Origin: Pseudomonas lundensis
GTDB lineage: Bacteria > Pseudomonadota > Gammaproteobacteria > Pseudomonadales > Pseudomonadaceae
Direction: 5' to 3'
Length of the DNA stretch: 64,000 bases
NCBI RefSeq assembly: GCF_001042985.1
Contig: NZ_JYKY01000004.1
Coordinates: forward strand, 1-64,000
A program made the translations under genes and the position numbers. The notes under the pieces were generated by a model. That model did no database searches. It saw nothing but the letters and a program-made list of their open reading frames with translations, and was not told the origin of the DNA. Shown one piece after another: positions 25,715 through 35,989 of the stretch. The stretch's first letter is position 1. Every line of letters begins with the position of its first letter.

Positions 25715-27406
25715 ATGGTCATTACACGCTCCATCAAGACCTGCCTGGCCATTGGCCTCGTGCAGGGGGTGTTGCTCTGGCTGGCCCGTTCCATCACCGA
25801 AAACGGCCTCAAGTTCGCACTGGTGACGGCTGTGTTGGTGGGGGGCATCAACGTGCTGCTGTTGGGCGATAACGTGCGTCAGCGCGGCACCGGCTGGCTG
25901 GTCCTGGGCCTGACGGGCGTGATGAGCGCCATCAGCGCCTGGGTGTTCTGGGAAGGGGGTGAGCAGTGGCGTTCAAGCAGTTGGCTGACGGGCAGCTGGA
26001 CCTGTTTCGGGGTGGTGATTGCGTACATCTGCACGGCCTTCATCCTCAGCTGGCCGACCCGCGAAGGGCGTTTCCCACGCTACGAAGACTTGTTCCGCCA
26101 CGCGTGGGACACGGTGTTCATCGTGCTACTGGGGCTGCTGCTTAACGCAGTGTTCTGGGCGTTGATCCTGTTGTGGGGCGGCCTGTTCAAAATGCTCGGC
26201 ATTGTGGCGCTGAACACACTGTTTTCCACCGACGGATTTATCTACATCAGTTCGGCCATGGTGTTTGCTCTGGGCCTGAAGATGGGCCGGGACAATGATC
26301 GTGTAATCGGCTTGCTGCGCGGCATTCTGCTCACGTTGTGCCGGTTCTTGCTGCCGCTTGGCGTGCTGATTGCCCTGGTGTTTACCTTCGCCTTGCCCTT
26401 CACGGGGCTGGGGCCGATTTGGGACACGGGTTATTCGACGCCAATCATGGTGTGTCTGGTGGCCGTCATCCTGTTCCTGCTCAACGGCGTGGTACAGGAC
26501 GGCGAACACGAGATTGGCTACCCCAAGTGGCTACTGCGCATGGTCGACCTGTGTTTGTTGTGCCTGCCGGTTCTGGTGGTGCTGGCCGGGTATTCGACCT
26601 GGTTAAGAATTGAACAGTATGGCCTGACGCCGACCCGTCTGTTGGCGATGCTGCTGGTGGTCGTGATGGTGTTGCACAGCCTGGCGGCTGCCTGGGCCGT
26701 GGTGCTGCCACAGCATCAGTGGTTGGCGCGTTTGCGAGTCAGCAACCCGTTGATCGCGTTGTTGAGCGTGTTGCTGTTACTGGCGATTCATACCCCGTGG
26801 TTCAGCCCGCTGCAGTTCAGTGCTCAGAATCAGGTCAACCGGGTTTTGAGCGGCAAAGCGTCGGTCGACACCTTTGATGCAGACACCTTGCGTTACCGCT
26901 TGGGACCTCCCGGCAAACAGGCTTTTGAGGCCTTGTTGGCGCAGGTGGAGCAGGGGCAGGTGTTGTCGGCGCCACAGCGTGACGTGCTGTTGAAGCGTCT
27001 CAAAGAGGCGGACATGGGGGACCGGGTTAGCGGGCCAAATGAGCGGATGCTGGAATGGATCGGCCCTAAAGTCGAAGGCAGTGAGCAGTTCGCTGATCGG
27101 GGCATCGGAGGCCAGCCCTGCTGGGCACCGGGGTGCGCGTTGTGGGCGGTGGATCTGAATAACGACGGGCAGATGGAAGTGCTGCAGTTGCCGAAGCAGA
27201 AGTGGTCGGGCCCTGTGTACTTTTTTGCGCGCGACGCCCAAGGCCAATGGAAACGGGCGGGCACCTACGAGGAAAGCGACAACTCTCCCGAGTTGATTGA
27301 GGCGATTCGTCAGGGGAAGGTGAAGGTGGTCAAGCCGCGCTATCAGTCGTTGCAGATTGGCACCACAGAACTGAGCCCCAAGCTGGATCGAGAACCGCAG
27401 CCATAA
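25715..27406 (+). CDS. DUF4153 domain-containing membrane protein
   Basis: A 563-residue inner-membrane protein with about ten to twelve helices in residues 1-370 and a soluble C-terminal part (about 380-563) with ALWAVDLNNDGQMEVLQL, an EF-hand-like or FG-GAP-like DxNxDG stretch. The membrane part fits DUF4153. It is transcribed away from the peptide cluster and ends at a strong two-way terminator. Function unknown. Confidence 0.8.
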   Translation: MVITRSIKTCLAIGLVQGVLLWLARSITENGLKFALVTAVLVGGINVLLLGDNVRQRGTGWLVLGLTGVMSAISAWVFWEGGEQWRSSSWLTGSWTCFGVVIAYICTAFILSWPTREGRFPRYEDLFRHAWDTVFIVLLGLLLNAVFWALILLWGGLFKMLGIVALNTLFSTDGFIYISSAMVFALGLKMGRDNDRVIGLLRGILLTLCRFLLPLGVLIALVFTFALPFTGLGPIWDTGYSTPIMVCLVAVILFLLNGVVQDGEHEIGYPKWLLRMVDLCLLCLPVLVVLAGYSTWLRIEQYGLTPTRLLAMLLVVVMVLHSLAAAWAVVLPQHQWLARLRVSNPLIALLSVLLLLAIHTPWFSPLQFSAQNQVNRVLSGKASVDTFDADTLRYRLGPPGKQAFEALLAQVEQGQVLSAPQRDVLLKRLKEADMGDRVSGPNERMLEWIGPKVEGSEQFADRGIGGQPCWAPGCALWAVDLNNDGQMEVLQLPKQKWSGPVYFFARDAQGQWKRAGTYEESDNSPELIEAIRQGKVKVVKPRYQSLQIGTTELSPKLDREPQP

Positions 27407-27414
27407 GCCTGAAG

Positions 27415-27445
27415 CCACAGCCGCTACCGTCGGTAGCGGCTGTGG
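27415..27445. terminator. 14-bp bidirectional hairpin between convergent genes
   Basis: CCACAGCCGCTACC (27415-27428) pairs perfectly with GGTAGCGGCTGTGG (27432-27445) across three bases, eight bases past the DUF4153 stop and twelve before the rlmI stop. It lacks long T runs but is well placed to separate the two converging transcripts. Confidence 0.75.
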
Positions 27446-27456
27446 AACGTGCCCTT

Positions 27457-28653
27457 TTAGCTGTTTGGCAGCAAACGGCAGGTGATGCTCTTGATGTAGC
27501 GCGTTTCCTGGATCGCCGGGTGTACCGGGTGATCCGGGCCCTGGCTGCCGCGTTCCAGCAACTGGATATTGCGGTCCAGGTGACGGGCGCTGGTCAGCAG
27601 GATGTTTTGCAGGTCGTCTTCGGGCAAGTGCATCGAGCACGATGCGCTGACCAGAATGCCGTCTTTGGTGAGCAGGCGCATGGCTTGCTCGTTCAGGCGG
27701 CGGTAGGCGCCTTCGCCGTTTTTCAGGTCTTTTTTGCGTTTGATGAACGCCGGCGGGTCGGCCACGATCACGTCGAAACGCTCTTCGTTGGCTTTCAGCT
27801 CTTTAAGCGCTTCAAACACGTCGCCTTCCAGGCAGGTCACGCGGTCCGCGAAACCGTTGAGTGCCGCGTTGCGCTCGACGCCGTCCAGTGCGAACGACGA
27901 TGCATCCACGCACATGACTTCGCTGGCGCCAAAGGCAGCAGCCTGGATGCCCCAGCCGCCGATGTAGCTGTACAGGTCCAGAACGCGCTTGCCCTTGGCA
28001 TACGGCGCCAGACGGGCACGGTTCATGCGGTGGTCGTAGAACCAGCCGGTTTTTTGTCCGGCGATGACCGGGGCTTCAAACTTCACGCCGTTTTCTTCCA
28101 GCGCAACCCACTCCGGCACCAGGCCAAACACGGTTTCGACGTAACGCTCAAGGCCTTCGGCATCACGCGCGGCCGAGTCGTTCTTGAACAGGATGCCGCT
28201 CGGCTTGACCACCTGAACCAGCGCCGCGATCACGTCGGCCTTGTGCTGCTCCATGGTCGCGGAAGCCAGTTGCACCACCAGAATGTCGCCGAAACGATCC
28301 ACCACCAGGCCCGGCAGTAAATCCGAATCGCCGTACACCAGGCGGTAAAACGGTTTGTCGAACAGGCGATCACGCAGCGAAAGCGCCACGTTGAGGCGGT
28401 GAACCAAGAACGACTTGTCCAGTGGCACTTTGACGTCGCGCGACAGCAAACGCGCGCAGATCAGGTTGTTCGGGCTCATGGCAACGATGCCCAGCGGTTT
28501 GCCGCCAGCAGTCTCCAGCACCGCTTGGTCGCCAGCCTTGAAACCGTGCAACGGCGTGGTGGCTACATCGATTTCGTTGCTGTAGACCCACAAGTGGCCG
28601 GCGCGCAGGCGTCGATCGGCATTGGCTTTAAGGCGCAGGCTTGGCAGGGACAT
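27457..28653 (-). CDS. rlmI: 23S rRNA m5C1962 methyltransferase
   Basis: A 398-residue SAM-dependent enzyme with an N-terminal PUA-like RNA-binding domain (RLRAGHLWVYSNEID, about 10-80), a central EEHD-like part and a C-terminal Rossmann methyltransferase: VLDLYSYIGGWGIQAAAFGA near 222, IVADPPAFIKRKKDL near 300 and the catalytic cysteine in VSASCSMHLPEDD near 345. Length and motifs match RlmI (YccW). Confidence 0.93.
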   Translation of the reverse strand: MSLPSLRLKANADRRLRAGHLWVYSNEIDVATTPLHGFKAGDQAVLETAGGKPLGIVAMSPNNLICARLLSRDVKVPLDKSFLVHRLNVALSLRDRLFDKPFYRLVYGDSDLLPGLVVDRFGDILVVQLASATMEQHKADVIAALVQVVKPSGILFKNDSAARDAEGLERYVETVFGLVPEWVALEENGVKFEAPVIAGQKTGWFYDHRMNRARLAPYAKGKRVLDLYSYIGGWGIQAAAFGASEVMCVDASSFALDGVERNAALNGFADRVTCLEGDVFEALKELKANEERFDVIVADPPAFIKRKKDLKNGEGAYRRLNEQAMRLLTKDGILVSASCSMHLPEDDLQNILLTSARHLDRNIQLLERGSQGPDHPVHPAIQETRYIKSITCRLLPNS

Positions 28654-28800
28654 GACGTCGCTCCGGGTATTGAAAAGGGCGCGATTATAGCCCTAGACGC
28701 GCACGCGGGGCTTGGCTGATTCACCGCATTGTGTCGGATTGCCTGCGCAAAGCTGCGGTAAATTCCGTTAGAATCGCGGGCTATTCCAGAGTGTGTCGTC

Positions 28801-29667
28801 ATGCCCCCAGAGCTTTCATCCGAACAGATCAGCCAAACGCTGCAAGGCATTAGCGTGCCGCCTCAACCGCAAATCATGGTGGATTTGCAGATGGAGCAGT
28901 ACATGCCCGATCCGGACCTGGAGGCCATTTCCCGCCTGATCGCCCAAGACCCCGGTTTGTCGGGCGCCTTGCTGAAAATCGTCAACTCGCCGCATTACGG
29001 CCTGACCAACAAGATTGCGTCCATCAAGCGGGCCGTGACGTTGCTGGGCTGCCGGACGGTGATCAATTTGATCAATGCGCAGTCGATCAAAGGCGAGATG
29101 TGCGACGAAACCATCGTGACCCTCAACCGGTTCTGGGACAGTGCCCAGGACGTGGCCATGACCAGCATGACACTGGCCAAGCGCACCGGTTCGCAGGCGG
29201 TCGATGAAGCCTACGCGTTAGGGCTGTTTCACGATTGCGGCATCCCGTTGATGCTCAAGCGCTTCCCCAACTACATGTCAGTGCTGGAACAGGCCTACGC
29301 CAATGCCGGCCCGAACAGTCGCGTGGTCGACACCGAAAACACCCACTTCAACACCAACCATGCGGTGGTCGGCTACTACACGGCCAAGTCCTGGCGCTTG
29401 CCGGAACACCTGACCCACGCCATTGCCAATCACCACAACGCGCTGGCGATCTTCAGCGACGACTCGTCGCGCCACAGCCAACTGAAAAACCTGCTGGCGA
29501 TCCTCAAGATGGCCGAGCATATTTGTGCCTCGCACAAGGTCTTGGGCAATCAGCGCGAAGACCACGAATGGAACAGCATCAGCCATCTGGTGCTGGATTA
29601 CATCGGTCTGTCCGAATATGACTTTGAGAACCTCAAGGAAAGCATCCGCGAGCTGGGTGCCCACTAG
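28801..29667 (+). CDS. HDOD domain protein
   Basis: A 288-residue single-domain HDOD protein (about residues 15-215). These domains resemble HD phosphohydrolases without the full metal set and act in signalling, often linked to cyclic-di-GMP or cell-cycle control. Family marks are [20 protein letters not shown] near 48, [20 protein letters not shown] near 73 and [13 protein letters not shown] near 142. It precedes mutM by 23 bases and may be co-transcribed with it. Confidence 0.85.
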   Translation: MPPELSSEQISQTLQGISVPPQPQIMVDLQMEQYMPDPDLEAISRLIAQDPGLSGALLKIVNSPHYGLTNKIASIKRAVTLLGCRTVINLINAQSIKGEMCDETIVTLNRFWDSAQDVAMTSMTLAKRTGSQAVDEAYALGLFHDCGIPLMLKRFPNYMSVLEQAYANAGPNSRVVDTENTHFNTNHAVVGYYTAKSWRLPEHLTHAIANHHNALAIFSDDSSRHSQLKNLLAILKMAEHICASHKVLGNQREDHEWNSISHLVLDYIGLSEYDFENLKESIRELGAH

Positions 29668-29690
29668 GTTGTCCCCTGCCGGAGTGTCGA

Positions 29691-30503
29691 ATGCCTGAAT
29701 TACCTGAAGTCGAAACCACTCGCCGCGGCATTGCCCCGCACCTTGAAGGGCAACGGGTCAGCCGGGTGATCGTGCGTGAGCGGCGCCTGCGTTGGCCGAT
29801 TCCCGAAGACCTGGATGTGCGTTTGTCCGGGCAGAAAATCGTCGGGGTCGAACGTCGCGCCAAGTACCTGCTGATTAACGCCGAAGTCGGGACATTGATC
29901 AGCCATTTGGGCATGTCGGGTAATTTGCGTCTGGTTGAGGCGGGGTCACTGGCGGCCAAGCATGAGCACGTGGACATCGAGCTGGAGTCCGGGCTTGCCC
30001 TGCGCTACACCGACCCGCGCCGCTTTGGCGCGATGCTCTGGACCCACGACCCGCTCAACCACGCATTGCTGTTGCGTCTGGGGCCTGAGCCACTGACCGA
30101 CCTGTTTGACGGCGAGCGCCTGTTCCAGCTGTCGCGCAAACGCGCCATGGCGGTCAAGCCGTTCATTATGGACAACGCCGTCGTGGTGGGCGTGGGCAAT
30201 ATCTATGCGACTGAAGCGCTGTTTGCGGCGGGCATTGACCCGCGCCGCGAAGCCAAAAGCATTTCGCGGGCTCGCTATCTGAAGCTGGCGATAGAGATCA
30301 AACGCATATTGGCGGCAGCCATTGAGCGCGGGGGCACCACCCTGCGGGACTTCATCGGTGGCGATGGCCAGCCCGGCTACTTCCAGCAAGAACTGTTTGT
30401 GTACGGGCGCGCCTACGAGCAGTGCAAGGTGTGCGGCAGCGAATTGCGCGAGGTCAAGCTGGGCCAGCGCTCAAGCGTGTTCTGCCCGCGCTGCCAGACC
30501 TGA
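29691..30503 (+). CDS. mutM: Formamidopyrimidine-DNA glycosylase
   Basis: A 270-residue Fpg that removes 8-oxoguanine and formamidopyrimidines and nicks the abasic site. The catalytic P2-E3 opening is intact in [21 protein letters not shown]57 in RAKYLL, the helix-two-turn-helix [18 protein letters not shown] and the zinc finger CKVC...CPRC at the C terminus. Typical length. The hydrophobic-lysine and finger residues are all present, so the enzyme should be active. Confidence 0.97.
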   Translation: MPELPEVETTRRGIAPHLEGQRVSRVIVRERRLRWPIPEDLDVRLSGQKIVGVERRAKYLLINAEVGTLISHLGMSGNLRLVEAGSLAAKHEHVDIELESGLALRYTDPRRFGAMLWTHDPLNHALLLRLGPEPLTDLFDGERLFQLSRKRAMAVKPFIMDNAVVVGVGNIYATEALFAAGIDPRREAKSISRARYLKLAIEIKRILAAAIERGGTTLRDFIGGDGQPGYFQQELFVYGRAYEQCKVCGSELREVKLGQRSSVFCPRCQT

Positions 30504-30536
30504 GTCGGGTCGCGCGGCTGACGGCACCGTGTTGTT

Positions 30537-30881
<345 letters not shown>

Positions 30882-30888
30882 TCAGCGG

Positions 30889-31458
<570 letters not shown>

Positions 31459-31495
31459 CTATAGACGCCGCCGATTTGCTGATTATTTTCAGTTT

Positions 31496-33094
31496 TCATC
31501 CGGCTTTTACCAGGCGTTCGGCCAGCAGTGTCGCCAGTTTTGCCGTGAGCCCATACACCGACAGTTGCGGGTTGGCGCCAATGCTGGTGGGGAATAATGA
31601 GCCGTCATGTACCGACACATTGCTCAGTTGATGATGTCGCCCAAGGCTGTCAGTGACGGCGAAGTGCGGATTCTCACCCATCGCGCAGCCGCCCATGACG
31701 TGGGCGCTGGCCAGACGTGTCCGATACAGCTCAAGGCTCAAACTGTCGATCAGTTCACGGGTTTCTCGCAGGTTTGTGCACATACGCGCATCGCTGTGCA
31801 GTGGCATCACGGCGCTGGCGCCTGCGGCAAATTGAACCTCGGCCATGCTGTGAAAGGCCCGCCTCAACCCCTCCCAGCCGTATGCCGTGAGGCGGTAATC
31901 CAGCACCGCAGAGCCGTCGCTGCGCAATTCAACGCTGCCGCCGGGGCTGTCGGGGTGAAAACCGTCGCGCATCAGGGCCAGCATCATCTGGGTGTTGGGC
32001 AATTGCGCCATGTGTTGCGCACCGGTTTCGCCATAGCGGGCAAACAGGGTGGCGGCCAGCGCCGGGTGCAAGGGCGGTACTTCGAGTTTGTAGCCCATCG
32101 GCCCGGTCACGCCGTCTTTCCACTGAAAATGGTCTGAGTAAATCGACTGCGGGGCACCGTAAAACCCGTTAATGGCGGTAGGAAACTGTGCGGCAGAAAA
32201 GTTGACCACGTGCAGAAATGTCCGCTTGCCCAGCGTTTTATGGGGATCGGGGGCGTCTGACCTCAGCAACAGGCCCGGGGTATTGATCCCACCGCCCGAG
32301 AGCACGTAATGCCGCGCCCTGACCGTGATCAGCCGGCCGGTGGGGGCGACGCAGCGCGGGTCCATGGCTTGGCATTCCAGCCCTGTGACCTGATCGCCCT
32401 TAATCAACAGGCGGTGGGCGCGTGCCAGATACAGCAATTGCCCCCCGTTTTCGAGGGTGGCGGGGATGGTCGTTACCAGCATCGACTGTTTGGCGTTGGT
32501 CGGGCAGCCCATGCCGCAATAACCGAGGTTCCAGCACCCGCGCACGTTGCGCGGGATGACGTGCCAGCTGTAACCCAACTGCTCGCAGCCGGTTTGCAGC
32601 ACCTGATTATTGGCATTGGGCGGGACCCGCCAGGGGGCTACGCCCAGGCGTTGTTCCATGCGCTCGAACCAGGGCGCCATCTGTTCGCTGCCATGACCGA
32701 CCACCGCATGCTCACGGGCCCACTGTTCAAGGGTGGGCGCGGGCGTGCGAAAGCTGGACGTCCAATTCACCAGCGTGGTCCCGCCCACAGCCCTGCCTTG
32801 CAAAATGCTCACGGCGCCGTCTTTGCTCATGCGGCCGATACCCTCCTGATAGAGGCTGGCATAGGCCTCGTCTTCGAGCATCTTGAAATCACTGCTGGTT
32901 TTGAGCGGGCCTTCTTCGATCAACAGCACTTTCAAGCCCGCTGCACTGAGGATCTCGGCCGTGGTGCCGCCCCCTGCGCCACTGCCGATGATGGCAACGT
33001 CGGCGTCCAGGATCAGGTCATGGTCGAGCTGCGCACCGTTGAGGGTTTTCCAGCCACGGGCCATGCCGTCGCGAAAGAGGTCGGGGACAGGCAT
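31496..33094 (-). CDS. GMC-family FAD alcohol/choline-type oxidoreductase
   Basis: A 532-residue flavoprotein. The FAD-binding motif GSGAGGGTTAEILSAAG starts near 36, the GMC signature region GRAVGGTTLVNWTSSFR near 100, a cysteine-bearing YCGMGCPTNAKQSML near 190, and the catalytic C-terminal block HVMGGCAMGEN near 465 with SLFPTSIGANPQLS. It resembles long-chain alcohol oxidases. It is the third gene of an operon with an aldehyde dehydrogenase, so the pair probably oxidises an alcohol to an acid. Substrate not known. Confidence 0.87.
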   Translation of the reverse strand: MPVPDLFRDGMARGWKTLNGAQLDHDLILDADVAIIGSGAGGGTTAEILSAAGLKVLLIEEGPLKTSSDFKMLEDEAYASLYQEGIGRMSKDGAVSILQGRAVGGTTLVNWTSSFRTPAPTLEQWAREHAVVGHGSEQMAPWFERMEQRLGVAPWRVPPNANNQVLQTGCEQLGYSWHVIPRNVRGCWNLGYCGMGCPTNAKQSMLVTTIPATLENGGQLLYLARAHRLLIKGDQVTGLECQAMDPRCVAPTGRLITVRARHYVLSGGGINTPGLLLRSDAPDPHKTLGKRTFLHVVNFSAAQFPTAINGFYGAPQSIYSDHFQWKDGVTGPMGYKLEVPPLHPALAATLFARYGETGAQHMAQLPNTQMMLALMRDGFHPDSPGGSVELRSDGSAVLDYRLTAYGWEGLRRAFHSMAEVQFAAGASAVMPLHSDARMCTNLRETRELIDSLSLELYRTRLASAHVMGGCAMGENPHFAVTDSLGRHHQLSNVSVHDGSLFPTSIGANPQLSVYGLTAKLATLLAERLVKAG

Positions 33095-33136
33095 AAGGAG
33101 GTATCCATTGGTTTTTATTGTTTTGGATAACGCGGG

Positions 33137-33682
33137 TCAGACAGTCGGCGGCCCGGGATACCCGCACTGTGCCCAGGATTCCGGTCGTTCGTACCAACTC
33201 ATCATCACCAGTTGCAGCAGGGAGGCATGCCCCATGCGCAGCAGGCTCAGGCTGCTGTTCTGCCAGCGTTCGAGAAAATGCCGAATACGTTCCGGGCTGG
33301 CGTTTTCCCAAGCGCCCCAGACACCGGTGAGCGGGCCGCGTGTGACGGGCATGGCCAGCACATCAAACAGTTGCTGAGTGAGCGTTAATAGCGCGGGTGA
33401 CAAGCGATTGAGGTTGCTGTCCAGTTTATGCAGGGTGGCATCGTTTGCACCGGGCATCAGTGATGATGAGACGCTGCCGGCCAGCATGACGGGGATCAAT
33501 GCCTGCAAAAAGGGCAGGTCACGGTTGCGCAGGACCGCAAAGCCACAGGCGCGGTCGTTGGACGAGCAACCACTGAGGCTGGCGGTTAAGCCGGCGGTGG
33601 CCAATAAGGTACTGGCCACCAGGCCGACTTTCATGACGCCTCGGCGTGACAACAGTGCGTTTTCCATACGGGCGTCAGGCAT
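33137..33682 (-). CDS. Tat-signal protein, probable small subunit for the GMC enzyme
   Basis: A 181-residue protein with a twin-arginine-like leader SRRGVMKVGLVASTLLATAG and a possible lipobox LSGC near residue 40. The mature part has no recognised catalytic motif and resembles the small Tat-exported subunits that accompany membrane GMC dehydrogenases. The ATG at 33682 follows GAGGAG. It lies between the aldehyde dehydrogenase and the GMC gene in one operon, so it is likely to deliver or dock the flavoprotein at the membrane. Confidence 0.7.
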   Translation of the reverse strand: MPDARMENALLSRRGVMKVGLVASTLLATAGLTASLSGCSSNDRACGFAVLRNRDLPFLQALIPVMLAGSVSSSLMPGANDATLHKLDSNLNRLSPALLTLTQQLFDVLAMPVTRGPLTGVWGAWENASPERIRHFLERWQNSSLSLLRMGHASLLQLVMMSWYERPESWAQCGYPGPPTV

Positions 33683-33698
33683 GCCCACTCCTCGTCGA

Positions 33699-35129
33699 TC
33701 AGCGAATAAAGAGTTTCTGCACCCAGCGCCCGAGTGTGCGTCCGTAGGGCGGGTAGATGGCCTGCGAGCTGTTCACACGTTGCTTGGTCAGGACGGCTTT
33801 GGCATGGCTGAAGGTCAAAAACCCTTCGTGACCGTGATAGCAGCCCATCCCGGAAGGCCCCACGCCGCCAAAAGGCAGGTCGTCGATGGCCACGTGCAGC
33901 AAGGTTTCATTCACGCACACGCCGCCTGAGTGGGTGTTTTCAAGCACCCGTTGCTGTTCGGCCTTGTTGTAGCCGAAATAATAGAGCGCGAGCGGGCGGG
34001 GTCTGTCGTTGATGTAGGCCAATGCCTGTTCCAGGTTGCGATACGGCACGATCGGCAGGAGCGGACCGAAGATTTCCTCCTGCATCACCTGCATCTCGTC
34101 GTTGACCTCCAGCAGCAGGCAATGGGGCATGCGTCGGCCCTGGCCCTGCTCGTACAGCGGGATCAGGCGTGCGCCTTTGGCGCTGGCATCGGTTTTCAAA
34201 TGCTCCAGGCGCGCCAGTTGCCGCTCGTTGATGATGGCTGTGTAGTCCGGGTTATCGCTCAGCGTCGGATAAAAGCTGTGCATCACCTGACGATACGCAT
34301 CAATAAAAGCGCCGACCCGGTCTTCAGGCACCAACACGTAATCAGGGGCGATACAGGTTTGTCCCGCATTCAGGCTTTTGCCCCAGGCGATGCGCTGGGC
34401 GGCGTCCTTGAGCGGTACGTCGGCCGAGACAATGGCCGGGGATTTGCCCCCCAGTTCCAGCGTGACCGGCGTCAGGTGTTCGGCCGCCGCACGCATCACC
34501 AACTTGCCCACATGGGTCGATCCGGTGAACAGCAAGTGGTCCACTGGCAAAGAAGAAAAAGCCACTGCGACCTCGGCATCGCCCAGCACCACGGTGACCA
34601 TGTCATCGGGGAAAATCCGCCCCAGCAGGTCTTTGAGCAAGCGCCCGGTGGCCGGGGTGAATTCACTGAGTTTGAGCATCACCCGGTTGCCCGCCGCCAA
34701 CGCACCGATCAAGGGGCCCATCGCTAGAAACAGCGGGTAATTCCACGGGACTATGATCCCGATCACGCCCAGAGGCTGATACAGGACGCGGGCGCTGGCG
34801 GGCTGGAACATTACGCCTACGCTGCGGGAAGAGGGTTTCATCCAGCGTTTAAGGTGTTTAAGGGCGTAATCGATGTTGTGCAGGCTGGGCATCAGTTCGG
34901 CAAACAGCGTTTCGTCAGGGCTGCGGTGGCTAAAGTCCTGGCTGATGGCGTCGATTAACACCTCGCGTTCATCGCTGAGCAACCGCCGTAGGCTTTTGAG
35001 CCACTGCTGGCGTTGTGCAAGCGGAGGATAAGGATGCGCAGCGTAGGCCTGACGCTGTTTGTCGAGCAGGGAGAGAAGATCAGTCGGTAGGACTGTGGTG
35101 TCTTGATGGTAGGCACTGTCTACAGACAT
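33699..35129 (-). CDS. Coniferyl-aldehyde-type dehydrogenase
   Basis: A 476-residue aldehyde dehydrogenase of the coniferyl/fatty-aldehyde group. NAD-binding GNRVMLKLSEFTP lies near 150, the loop FTGSTHVGKLVM near 198, catalytic E in TLELGGKSPAIV near 225 and the nucleophile C in NAGQTCIAPDY near 262. The C terminus WVQKLFIR resembles membrane-anchored fatty aldehyde forms. It is first in the operon behind a promoter with a TetR-type dyad. Confidence 0.87.
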   Translation of the reverse strand: MSVDSAYHQDTTVLPTDLLSLLDKQRQAYAAHPYPPLAQRQQWLKSLRRLLSDEREVLIDAISQDFSHRSPDETLFAELMPSLHNIDYALKHLKRWMKPSSRSVGVMFQPASARVLYQPLGVIGIIVPWNYPLFLAMGPLIGALAAGNRVMLKLSEFTPATGRLLKDLLGRIFPDDMVTVVLGDAEVAVAFSSLPVDHLLFTGSTHVGKLVMRAAAEHLTPVTLELGGKSPAIVSADVPLKDAAQRIAWGKSLNAGQTCIAPDYVLVPEDRVGAFIDAYRQVMHSFYPTLSDNPDYTAIINERQLARLEHLKTDASAKGARLIPLYEQGQGRRMPHCLLLEVNDEMQVMQEEIFGPLLPIVPYRNLEQALAYINDRPRPLALYYFGYNKAEQQRVLENTHSGGVCVNETLLHVAIDDLPFGGVGPSGMGCYHGHEGFLTFSHAKAVLTKQRVNSSQAIYPPYGRTLGRWVQKLFIR

Positions 35130-35179
35130 GATCCGCTCCGGGTCGTTTTTTATAGGTAATGTTTACAAGAGCCAGGTCG

Positions 35180-35208
35180 TTTCTAGAGCGTATGCTCTAA
35201 GTTGTCAA
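35180..35208 (-). promoter_or_regulatory. Promoter of the aldehyde dehydrogenase operon with TetR-type operator
   Basis: On the minus strand, TTGACA (35208-35203), a 17-base spacer and TAGAAA (35185-35180) form a good sigma-70 promoter. The perfect dyad TAGAGC-GTAT-GCTCTA (35184-35199) fills the spacer and touches the -10 box. A TetR-family gene starts 93 bases away in the opposite direction, so repression by that protein is the simplest reading. Confidence 0.75.
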
Positions 35209-35291
35209 TCAGGGGGCCTGCCTGTCGTGTTGTTTATCGATTCGGGGTTAGGCCGTAAGATGCCATTCGTTCTCAAGTAAAGCTCAAGACC

Positions 35292-35960
35292 ATGGCCGCA
35301 CGAATAAAAACCAGCCAGCGTATTGTCAACACCAGCCTGGAGCTGTTTAACCAGTTGGGCGAGCGCAGTGTGAGCACCAACCACATTGCGGCGCACATGG
35401 AGATTTCTCCGGGCAATCTGTATTACCACTTCCCCAATAAGCAGGCGATCATCGCCGTTTTGTTTGGCGAATACGAAACGCTTGTCCTGAGCTTTTTGCG
35501 CGCGCCAGAAGGGCGTCTGGCGACGGTTGCCGATAAACATTTCTACTTGCAGCAACTGCTCGATGCGATGTGGCGCTACCGGTTCTTGTACCGCGACATT
35601 GAGCATTTGCTGCACAGCGACAGCGAGCTGGCCTCCCGTTACCGGCTTTTCTCGCAAAACTGCCTGAAGCAGGCCCAGCTGATTTATGCGAGCTTCGTCG
35701 AGGCGGGGATTCTCAACATGACCCCGCTGCAAATCGAGTCGTTGACCCTCAATGCGTGGATCATCCTGACGTCATGGGTCGGGTTTCTGTGTACCACGCG
35801 TGAGAACAGCGACCAGCTCAGCGAGCAGGCGATCAAACGTGGTGTTTATCAACTGCTGGTACTGGAAGCCGGGTTCGTCACCGATCAGGCCCGGGAGGCG
35901 GTTGATGAACTCATCAAGGAATATTACGTTCCGCTGGAAAACGCCCTGGATTCTCACTAA
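35292..35960 (+). CDS. TetR/AcrR-family regulator
   Basis: A 222-residue repressor. The helix-turn-helix is in residues 5-50: KTSQRIVNTSLELFNQLGER, then ISPGNLYYHFPNKQAI. The C-terminal ligand domain is of the type with HLLHSD and NAWIILTSW. It is divergent from the aldehyde dehydrogenase operon and faces a dyad within that promoter. The natural inducer is probably an aldehyde, alcohol or acid related to the operon's substrate. Confidence 0.85.
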   Translation: MAARIKTSQRIVNTSLELFNQLGERSVSTNHIAAHMEISPGNLYYHFPNKQAIIAVLFGEYETLVLSFLRAPEGRLATVADKHFYLQQLLDAMWRYRFLYRDIEHLLHSDSELASRYRLFSQNCLKQAQLIYASFVEAGILNMTPLQIESLTLNAWIILTSWVGFLCTTRENSDQLSEQAIKRGVYQLLVLEAGFVTDQAREAVDELIKEYYVPLENALDSH

Positions 35961-35989
35961 CTGCTTTTGATCCGTCACAGGAGTTCACG

